Of a stretch of 5,562 nucleotides of DNA, positions 1 through 4,801 are shown in pieces. Source of the stretch: Opitutaceae bacterium (GTDB lineage: Bacteria; Verrucomicrobiota; Verrucomicrobiia; Opitutales; Opitutaceae). Location of the stretch: positions 1 through 5,562 of the forward strand of contig SXZN01000238.1 in NCBI GenBank assembly GCA_005787865.1, given 5' to 3'. The notes beneath the pieces were generated by a model that was not told where the DNA came from, did no database searches, and was given only the letters and a program-made list of their open reading frames with translations. How positions within the stretch are numbered: the first letter of the stretch is position 1; every line of letters starts with the position of its first letter. A program made the translations under genes and the position numbers.

Positions 1-223
1 CTGGTTTCGACCGTTTTACTACACGTACCTCAAGTACGTGCTCCCAACCGTGGCGGGAATCATTACCGGCGACCGCTCAGCTTACGAATATCTTTGCGGA
101 TCGATTGAACAGTACCCCGATCGCAGCGCCATGTCAGAGGAGATTCGCCAAGCTGGTTTTAATTCGGTCCGCGCCCTGCCCCTCAGCTTTGGAATCGTGG
201 CGCTACACGAAGCACGCGCTTAG
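1..223 (+). CDS. ubiE: UbiE/MenG-type quinone C-methyltransferase, C-terminal fragment
   Basis: The reading frame is open from base 2 to the TAG at 221-223 and gives 73 residues; the 5' end lies outside the window. The family methylates demethylmenaquinone or the ubiquinone precursor using S-adenosylmethionine, in the cytoplasm at the membrane face. The fragment matches the family C-terminus: a 'YVLPTVAGIITGD' stretch (E. coli UbiE has a comparable VLPRIG segment), then 'AYEYLCGSIEQYPD', then 'AGFNSVRALPLSFGIVALHEA', the usual end with a conserved G-I/V-VALH. The SAM-binding motifs would be upstream and cannot be checked. The gene runs convergently into the erpA-like gene, 12 bp away. Menaquinone rather than ubiquinone as the substrate is an inference from the suspected lineage. 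Another member of the UbiE/COQ5 family is the main alternative. Confidence 0.85.
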   Translation, partial: WFRPFYYTYLKYVLPTVAGIITGDRSAYEYLCGSIEQYPDRSAMSEEIRQAGFNSVRALPLSFGIVALHEARA

Positions 224-235
224 TCGCCCTGAGAA

Positions 236-553
236 TTAGTTAAAGGACTTGCCGCAACCGCAAGTGCTCTGTGCGTTGGGGTTTTTTAATTCAAAGCCCT
301 TGCCGTGAAGACCATCATCAAAGTCGATATTAGTACCGTCGAGATAAGCTAAGCTGGTCGGATCAACGAGCAATTGAACGCCTTCGCTCTCGAAGAGCTG
401 ATCACCCTCCTTGGTCAGATCAAATGACATCCCATACTCAAACCCTGAACAGCCGCCACTTTCGACGAATACGCGCAGTTTTTTTTGCGAATCACCCTGG
501 GCGGTGAACATTGACTGCACTTGACGGGCGGCCCGTGGCGTGAGGGTAAGCAT
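236..553 (-). CDS. erpA: A-type iron-sulfur cluster carrier, ErpA-like
   Basis: This 105-residue protein has the normal length for the HesB/IscA/ErpA family. These small cytoplasmic proteins receive Fe-S clusters from a scaffold and pass them to target enzymes. The three cluster-ligand cysteines are present: C35 in 'ESGGCSGFEYG' and C98/C100 in 'NPNAQSTCGCGKSF'. The 'LLVDPTSLAYLDGTNIDF' segment (61-78) is also typical. SGGCSGFxYG, VDPxSLxYL and NPNAxSTCGCG resemble E. coli ErpA more than IscA, hence the symbol; assignment within the A-type family stays approximate. The ATG at 553-551 is the only sensible start, because the protein begins 'MLTLTPRAARQV' as family members do. No isc or suf genes are adjacent. 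A TTGACA-type promoter lies directly upstream with almost no room for a leader. No Shine-Dalgarno motif is visible. Confidence 0.93.
   Translation of the reverse strand: MLTLTPRAARQVQSMFTAQGDSQKKLRVFVESGGCSGFEYGMSFDLTKEGDQLFESEGVQLLVDPTSLAYLDGTNIDFDDGLHGKGFELKNPNAQSTCGCGKSFN
252..287 (+). terminator. Possible intrinsic terminator for ubiE, inside the 3' end of erpA
   Basis: On the + strand CAAC-C-GCA (255-262) can pair with TGCGTTG (272-278), giving seven base pairs with one bulged C and a 9-nt loop. C252-C253 can add two pairs with G279-G280. A run of six T follows at 282-287. This is the order expected of a Rho-independent terminator, placed just after the ubiE stop. The stem has bulges, and an alternative 6-bp stem (ACTTGC 247-252 / GCAAGT 260-265) competes with it. 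The same bases encode the conserved C-terminus of ErpA, so coding constraint alone could explain the pattern. Confidence 0.3.
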
Positions 554-559
554 GCGGTT

Positions 560-587
560 AAGATAGGCCTTAGAACTGGGCTGTCAA
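560..587 (-). promoter_or_regulatory. Candidate housekeeping promoter for erpA
   Basis: Read on the - strand, a perfect -35 hexamer TTGACA (587-582) is followed by a 16-bp spacer and TATCTT (565-560), which matches four of six positions of TATAAT. Transcription would be expected to begin about 6-7 bases after the -10, at roughly 553-554. That is the first base of the erpA ATG or the base before it, so the transcript would be leaderless or nearly so. The assignment rests on consensus match and placement alone. Confidence 0.45.
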
Positions 588-638
588 CCGAGGCAAGGCG
601 GGCCGATACCTTTTGTAGCAGGAATCGTGCAAATAGCG

Positions 639-654
639 CGCTGTTTTCTTGCCA
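639..654 (-). promoter_or_regulatory. Weak sigma-54-like -24/-12 motif upstream of erpA
   Basis: On the - strand TGGCA (654-650) is followed by GC at 641-640. The invariant GG and GC are separated by 10 bases, the spacing required for sigma-54 promoters (consensus TGGCAC-G-N4-TTGC). The TT before the GC is replaced by CA. A start would fall near 628, giving a leader of about 75 nt before erpA. A chance match is quite possible, and a better sigma-70-like candidate sits closer to the gene. Confidence 0.2.
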
Positions 655-682
655 CTCTTAAAAGTCGCCGTTTCCGTGGAAA

Positions 683-1684
683 GTGACCTTGCCTTCCCTC
701 CAACACATTTTCGGCGAACTGCAGTACGAGCTAATCCAAAAGCTCGCGGAAGGGGGCATGGGGCTCGTCTACGAGGCAGTGCAAAAGGGCCCGGGTAATT
801 TTCGCAAATCTGTCGCGATAAAATTGATTCGGGAGGAATACTCCACGATTTCCGAGTTTCAAAAAAACTTCATTGGCGAGGCCAAGCTCGTGGCTGACTT
901 AATCCACACGAATATCGTTCAGACCTATCACCTCGGTCAAGTTAACGGTCAGTACTATATGACCATGGAATATGTCCGGGGCATAAATTTAGAACAATTT
1001 ATCAATCGGCATAGTGAATTAAACCGTTTGGTGCCGCTCGATCTTGCCGTCTTCATCGCCTCGCGCGTCTGCCGCGGCCTAAGTTATGCGCACGACAAAA
1101 AAGACCGCCAGAACCGTCCACTGGGAATCGTCCATCGCGATGTTAATCCCAAAAATGTCATGCTCGCGATGGAAGGCGACGTAAAGCTAACCGACTTCGG
1201 TATCGCGAAGGCGCTTGACCTTATGTATAATGAGGAAGGTAAAATCATTTCGGGCAAAGATGAGTATCTTTCCCCAGAAGGTGCGAGTTTCGCCGTTACG
1301 GATAGCCGAGCAGATCTCTTCTCCCTCGGAGTAGTTATGAGCGAAATAATTCTGGGTAAAAATATTTTTCGCGGAGCCGATCGCCCCCAATCTCGGCGCA
1401 ATATTTTAACCCTACCGGTGCCCGACTTCACTACCCTGCGCCCTGACCTCGAAGCCAAACTGGCGGCCATCATGCAGAAGACACTCCAGCGTGATCGGGA
1501 GCAACGCTACCAGAGCGCCGCCGCGCTGCTGACCGATCTAGAGCTCTACCTCTACAGTGATCGGTATGGTCCGACCAATGAAAAACTCGCGGTTTATCTC
1601 GCCGAAATTTTTCCGGTTGCCCAATTTGGCGCCACCCCCGCCGTCCCGCATTCTTTTCGTCCGGCCACCCGCGCTCAGCCTTAG
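683..1684 (+). CDS. Hanks-type serine/threonine protein kinase, soluble, single domain
   Basis: The 333-residue protein is almost entirely a eukaryotic-like kinase domain. A glycine-rich loop 'LAEGGMGLVY' spans 21-30, with Ala in place of the first Gly. The ATP-binding lysine is K47 in 'VAIK', and the likely helix-C glutamate is E66. The catalytic loop 'VHRDVNPKNVM' (150-160) has D153 and N158. DFG is at 171-173, 'LSPE' (196-199) stands for the APE motif, 'ADLFSLGVV' (210-218) carries the helix-F aspartate D211, and R275 in 'REQRYQSA' is the usual late arginine. There is no transmembrane segment, PASTA or other sensor domain; a proline/alanine-rich tail of about 20 residues ends the protein. 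The GTG at 683 is chosen because an in-frame TAA at 659 excludes any start further upstream and no in-frame ATG precedes the glycine loop. A TTG at 689 is the alternative. rpoN follows 11 bp after the stop, so the two are probably co-transcribed. The target is unknown. Confidence 0.93.
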   Translation: MTLPSLQHIFGELQYELIQKLAEGGMGLVYEAVQKGPGNFRKSVAIKLIREEYSTISEFQKNFIGEAKLVADLIHTNIVQTYHLGQVNGQYYMTMEYVRGINLEQFINRHSELNRLVPLDLAVFIASRVCRGLSYAHDKKDRQNRPLGIVHRDVNPKNVMLAMEGDVKLTDFGIAKALDLMYNEEGKIISGKDEYLSPEGASFAVTDSRADLFSLGVVMSEIILGKNIFRGADRPQSRRNILTLPVPDFTTLRPDLEAKLAAIMQKTLQRDREQRYQSAAALLTDLELYLYSDRYGPTNEKLAVYLAEIFPVAQFGATPAVPHSFRPATRAQP

Positions 1685-1695
1685 GCCCTTGTCAC

Positions 1696-3153
1696 ATGAG
1701 TGGTCCCGGACTCCAACAAGGCTTTCAGCAGCGGCAGACGCAGCAGCTCATGCTGGCGCCGCAAATGCAGCAGTCCTTAAAAATACTGCAAGTTGCCGCG
1801 CTCGACCTGCGCGCGACCATCCAAGAAGAATTACAGTCCAACCCTACCCTCGAAGAACAACCGATGGCTGACGTTAGCCTGGAGAAATCAGCTACCAGCA
1901 GCGATGACACCGCTACCCCGAACGACGATCCGCGCGAAGCCATGGATTTCTCCAAAGATTTCCAAGTCTTAGAAAAATTGGGCCAAGACTGGAAAGATCA
2001 CCTGACCGATACCGGTGGGGTGCGCCCGAACACCGGGGAAGAAGATAAACGGCGCCAACATTTCTTCGACTCGTTAACGATCGAAACCTCGCTGCCGCAG
2101 CATCTGATACAGCAAGCCGAATTCACCGACCTCCCCGCTACACACTTAGAGGCCTTGCGCTTTCTGATCGGAAGTCTGGACGACCGTGGCTACTTGACCG
2201 CCTCCCTCCCAGACCTCGCGCTGCTGGCGAATCTCTCATTAGAAGCCATCCAAGCCGCCGCTCAGCGGCTCAAAACTTTTGACCCAGCCGGCATCGGGGC
2301 GGAAAATCTAGCCGACTGTTTACTGATCCAACTGATCCAAAAAGGACGCGGCAAATCAGTGGCCGCCCGCATCATTCGCGACTATATCGGATTACTCATG
2401 CGACGCCGCATCCCTGAGTTGGCCCGTAAAACGGGTCTCTCACTCGAAATTATCCAGACGGCCATCGAAGAAATCAGCACCCTAGACCCTGCTCCCGGTC
2501 GCCAGTTTGCGGCCGATAGCAACCGCGTGGTGATCGCTGATGTGACAGTGGAAAAAGACGGCGCGGATTGGAAAATTATTCTCAATCAAGATTATATTCC
2601 CCGCCTTCGTCTCAGTAACACTTACAAAGCCCTCATTGCCCAAGGTCATTTAAATAAGACCGAAAGCGACTACCTTCGCGAAAAGCTCCGCTCTGGGAAA
2701 TTTATCATTAACGCGATCGAGCAACGTCAGCGCACTATCGAGCGCATCACCCGCGAAATCATTAAGCACCAACGGGAGTTTTTTGATGGAGGGGTCGCTA
2801 AATTAAAGCCCCTCACGATGACCCAAATCGCCGACCTCATCGGCGTGCACGAAACCACCGTAAGTCGAGCCTTGGCCAATAAATATATCCAGACCCCTCA
2901 CGGGATTTTCCCGATGAAATATTTTTTCACCTCCGGCTATCAATCGGCGGCCGGTGAAGCGGTGGCCAATACGAGCGTGAAAGAAATTATTGCCGACACG
3001 ATTGCGAGCGAAGATCCCGGCCACCCCCTCAGCGACCAAGAAATTGTCGGAATTCTTCAGGCCAAGGGCCTCAAGCTAGCCCGACGCACGGTGGCCAAAT
3101 ATCGCGAAGGCTTGGGCCTTTTGCCCAGCAATCTTCGCCGACGTTACGATTGA
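1696..3153 (+). CDS. rpoN: RNA polymerase sigma-54 factor
   Basis: RpoN directs RNA polymerase to -24/-12 promoters and needs an AAA+ enhancer-binding protein to open DNA. At 485 residues the length is normal. All regions are recognisable. The glutamine-rich activator-interacting region I covers about 1-50 ('QQLMLAPQMQQSLKILQ', then 'LQSNPTLEE'). An acidic, low-conservation region II lies at about 55-120. The core-binding region follows ('FDPAGIGAENLADCLLIQL' near 195-213, 'LDPAPGRQF' 263-271). The helix-turn-helix at about 375-395 ('MTQIADLIGVHETTVSRA') is followed by 'GIFPMKYFF'. The RpoN box ARRTVAKYRE is at 462-471, recognising the -24 element. The ATG at 1696 is placed exactly where family members start. 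The gene lies 11 bp behind the kinase gene and has no promoter room of its own. It lacks a Shine-Dalgarno motif. No enhancer-binding protein gene is in the window. Confidence 0.98.
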   Translation: MSGPGLQQGFQQRQTQQLMLAPQMQQSLKILQVAALDLRATIQEELQSNPTLEEQPMADVSLEKSATSSDDTATPNDDPREAMDFSKDFQVLEKLGQDWKDHLTDTGGVRPNTGEEDKRRQHFFDSLTIETSLPQHLIQQAEFTDLPATHLEALRFLIGSLDDRGYLTASLPDLALLANLSLEAIQAAAQRLKTFDPAGIGAENLADCLLIQLIQKGRGKSVAARIIRDYIGLLMRRRIPELARKTGLSLEIIQTAIEEISTLDPAPGRQFAADSNRVVIADVTVEKDGADWKIILNQDYIPRLRLSNTYKALIAQGHLNKTESDYLREKLRSGKFIINAIEQRQRTIERITREIIKHQREFFDGGVAKLKPLTMTQIADLIGVHETTVSRALANKYIQTPHGIFPMKYFFTSGYQSAAGEAVANTSVKEIIADTIASEDPGHPLSDQEIVGILQAKGLKLARRTVAKYREGLGLLPSNLRRRYD

Positions 3154-3184
3154 AGCGCTCGAGACCAGCGCCGTTGAGCCCAGC

Positions 3185-3607
3185 CTAGCCGCCCGCGGCG
3201 GCGACCGATTGATCATGCACTTTAGCCGCCTCTTTGACTGTCTTGACTAAATCAGCCAATGAAACCGGCTTGAGCAGATAGCGATAAAGCGCCGCCTCAT
3301 TCACGCTGCGCAAAAGCATTTCTGGCTTCATGTAGCCCGTCACCAGCACCCGCTGCATGTGCGGATACTCCTCGCGAGCATCGACAAGAAAACTCAGGCC
3401 GTTTCCCCCGGGCATGAGGTGATCGCAGACCGCCACTTTAAAAGATTTCTTGTGTAAAATAAAATTCGCCTCTCGGGCACTGGTGGCCATCGCGATCTCG
3501 AAAAAAGTTGAAAGCGCCTCGGCGTAGAGCCCGAGCAACGATTGCTCATCATCGATGAGTAAAATAGCCCCTAAGTTACTTGATGGGACTGGGCTCGGTG
3601 TCGTCAT
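3185..3607 (-). CDS. Single-domain response regulator (receiver domain only)
   Basis: From the ATG at 3607-3605 the protein has 140 residues and is one CheY-like receiver domain with no output domain. The acidic pair is D19/D20 in 'LLIDDEQ', the phospho-acceptor is D62 in 'VCDHLMPGGNG', the switch threonine is T90 in 'VLVTGYM', and the conserved lysine is K113 in 'YLLKPV'. All phosphorylation residues are therefore present. The 'LYRYLLKPVSLADLVKTVKEA' end resembles receivers attached to enhancer-binding or HD-GYP proteins, but here the chain stops about 10 residues after helix 5. An in-frame GTG at 3658 would add 17 residues; the ATG is preferred because the extra residues have no receiver features and would overlap the divergent promoter region. 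The gene is convergent with rpoN (31 bp apart) and divergent from the ankyrin-like gene. No histidine kinase is adjacent. It could act as a phosphate sink, a phosphorelay intermediate or a protein-binding switch. Confidence 0.92.
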   Translation of the reverse strand: MTTPSPVPSSNLGAILLIDDEQSLLGLYAEALSTFFEIAMATSAREANFILHKKSFKVAVCDHLMPGGNGLSFLVDAREEYPHMQRVLVTGYMKPEMLLRSVNEAALYRYLLKPVSLADLVKTVKEAAKVHDQSVAAAGG

Positions 3608-3635
3608 GGGGTGATAACTGGGTAGCCATGATGGG

Positions 3636-3652
3636 TTGGCAAACTCAAAGCA
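3636..3652 (+). promoter_or_regulatory. Candidate sigma-54 (-24/-12) promoter for the ankyrin-like gene
   Basis: TTGGCA (3636-3641) and AAGCA (3648-3652) place the invariant GG (3638-3639) and GC (3650-3651) exactly 10 bases apart, as in sigma-54 promoters. The -24 half is close to consensus (TGGCA); the -12 half has AA instead of TT before GC. Transcription would begin near 3663, leaving about 60 nt of leader before the ATG at 3724. That leader can form a small stem (GCCTG 3686-3690 / CAGGC 3695-3699, 4-nt loop). No enhancer-binding site was recognised. The motif lies in the 116-bp region between divergent genes, where a promoter is expected. Confidence 0.35.
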
Positions 3653-3723
3653 CGCCACGCACCGCGCTCTCTTTGGTTTTGGTTTGCCTGCGGTCAGGCC
3701 GACGCTTTCTTATCTGCACTGGC

Positions 3724-4731
3724 ATGGAATTTTCCGATCTAAACGCTGCCGCCCGCGCCGGTACCTGGGCGCAATGGCCACCCGAGCTGCTGACGCCTGA
3801 TCTGCTCAGCCGAGAAAATGCCTCAGGCAATACCCCCCTCCATCTTGCGGCTAAATATGGCACCCTCATTCAGTTGCCCCCCGCCGCCCTAAGTAAAACT
3901 CAGCTTCTGCGGAAAAATCATGCCGGCTATACTCCCCTGCATCTCGCCGCACGCCACGGCTTCCTTGGCCAGATTCCGCCGACCCTCCTGACCCACGAAA
4001 ATCTTTTGAACCGCTCTAACAGCGGTTACACGCCCCTGCATCTAGCTGCGGCCAACGGCACCCTCAGCCAACTGCCAGCGGAATTGCTTTCGCTAGCGGT
4101 CATGCTGACGCCCAACGACTCAGGCAATACTCCCCTCCACGAGGCCGCAGAAGCGGGCACCCTCGATCATTTCCCCCCAGAATTCATGACCCAGCCCAGC
4201 CTGCTTACTCCAAATATGGGAGGCGAGACTGTGTTGCACGTCGCCGCCTTTAATGGCCATCTCGACCAAATTCCGATGCAGTTTCTTACCGCTGATGCGC
4301 TCCTGCGCAAGACCATCAACCAAGACACTTGCCTCCATGCCGCGACCATTGCCGGTCGTCTCGACCAAACTCCGCTGGCCGTGCTCACCCCTGAAAACTT
4401 AGCCATTCCGAGTAAATCCGGCCTCACCCCCCTCCACGCGGCCGCTGAATCTGGCGCGATTAGTCAACTCCCCGTGGCAGGCCTAACTCTCGCCGGTCTC
4501 AGCGTACGCAACGATTTCGGGGATACCCCGTTGCATGCGGCCGCGCTCGAAGGGCATCTCCTGCGCATTCCCCGAGCGTTACTCAACGAGCAGACCCTCA
4601 CGATCCGCAACTACAACGGCAGCACCCCCCGCGACGCGGCTATCAGCCGTGGCTACACCCATCAATTGCCCGAAGAATTAAGACCTAAAGCACTGAGTGC
4701 TTGGCAAAAATTTATCCGCCGCTTTTCATAA
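3724..4731 (+). CDS. Ankyrin-like repeat protein with a variant 33-residue unit
   Basis: This 335-residue protein consists of a 33-residue N-terminal cap, eight 33-residue repeats (residues 34-297) and a 38-residue C-terminal part with a degenerate ninth repeat and a basic end ('KFIRRFS'). Each unit starts like an ankyrin repeat, G-x-TPLHxAA-x-x-G-x-L, but continues as x-Q-(L/I)-PPxLLTxxxLLxxN instead of the usual VKLLLEAGADVN. The period is never broken by an indel. Ankyrin folds generally mediate protein-protein binding; the partner here is unknown. No signal peptide or membrane segment is evident, so a cytoplasmic location is the default. ATG 3724 is chosen because the cap in register with the repeats begins exactly there. 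An in-frame ATG at 3580 would add 48 residues of low-quality sequence overlapping the divergent gene. A sigma-54-like motif lies about 70 bp upstream. No specific function can be assigned. Confidence 0.88.
   Translation: MEFSDLNAAARAGTWAQWPPELLTPDLLSRENASGNTPLHLAAKYGTLIQLPPAALSKTQLLRKNHAGYTPLHLAARHGFLGQIPPTLLTHENLLNRSNSGYTPLHLAAANGTLSQLPAELLSLAVMLTPNDSGNTPLHEAAEAGTLDHFPPEFMTQPSLLTPNMGGETVLHVAAFNGHLDQIPMQFLTADALLRKTINQDTCLHAATIAGRLDQTPLAVLTPENLAIPSKSGLTPLHAAAESGAISQLPVAGLTLAGLSVRNDFGDTPLHAAALEGHLLRIPRALLNEQTLTIRNYNGSTPRDAAISRGYTHQLPEELRPKALSAWQKFIRRFS
3823..4728 (+). repeat. Tandem 99-bp coding repeats (ankyrin-like units)
   Basis: Units begin at 3823, 3922, 4021, 4120, 4219, 4318, 4417 and 4516, each 99 bp, with a partial ninth from 4615. 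The cap at 3724-3822 has the same length. At the DNA level the units have mostly diverged. The exception is the start of units 1 (3823) and 4 (4120), which agree at 20 of the first 21 bases. The best-kept positions encode TPLH and the following AA and G. Unit 6 (4318-4416) is the most degenerate internal unit: 'NQDTCLHAAT' replaces 'SGxTPLHxAA'. Confidence 0.9.
4688..4702. repeat. Perfect 15-bp dyad, AAGCACT-G-AGTGCTT
   Basis: Bases 4688-4694 and 4696-4702 are exact reverse complements around a single central G. The dyad lies in the last codons of the ankyrin-like gene, about 100 bp before the enolase ATG. With a one-base loop it is unlikely to work as an RNA hairpin; a dimeric regulator site is the more natural reading. 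One such dyad in a window of this size could arise by chance. Confidence 0.3.
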
Positions 4732-4749
4732 ATCAGCCCAGCGCGTGAT

Positions 4750-4760
4750 CATAATATAAA
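4750..4760 (+). promoter_or_regulatory. Candidate -10 region of the enolase promoter
   Basis: The 70-bp gap between the ankyrin-like stop and the enolase ATG contains one clearly AT-rich patch with overlapping -10-like hexamers, CATAAT (4750-4755) and TATAAA (4755-4760), each matching five of six consensus positions. A start near 4767 would give a leader of about 35 nt. No convincing -35 hexamer lies at the right distance, so read-through from the ankyrin-like gene is equally possible. Confidence 0.3.
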
Positions 4761-4801
4761 TTACCCGCACAGCTTCCCAGCCTTCCCGAATTATTTCCCG
4801 T

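Noticed and set aside
479..486. Run of eight A on the coding strand of erpA as a programmed slippage site
   Set aside because: It falls in ordinary Lys codons, the frame is intact across it, and no useful alternative-frame product follows.
649..682. TTGCCA (649-654) as -35 of a kinase promoter
   Set aside because: No -10-like hexamer lies at 16-18 bp spacing, so I cannot place a kinase promoter. None is claimed.
1084..1473. Long antisense open frame inside the kinase gene
   Set aside because: It is a frame shadow of the well-supported kinase, with a composition unlike a real protein and no recognisable motifs.
1557..1871. Open frame bridging the kinase end and rpoN start
   Set aside because: It overlaps both strongly supported genes in another frame and yields a Pro/Arg/Ala-rich, low-complexity product.
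3155..3171. Inverted repeat GCGCT/AGCGC between rpoN and the receiver gene as a bidirectional terminator
   Set aside because: The stem is only 5 bp with a 7-base loop and has no T-run on either strand.
3608..3658. GTG start at 3658 for the receiver protein
   Set aside because: The 17 added residues have no receiver-domain role and would overlap the sigma-54-like promoter region. ATG 3607 gives a normal-length receiver.
3580..3723. In-frame extension of the ankyrin-like protein from an ATG at 3580 (48 extra residues)
   Set aside because: It overlaps the 5' end of the divergent receiver gene, has no ankyrin features, and the 33-residue register starts exactly at the ATG at 3724. It does not read as a signal peptide.
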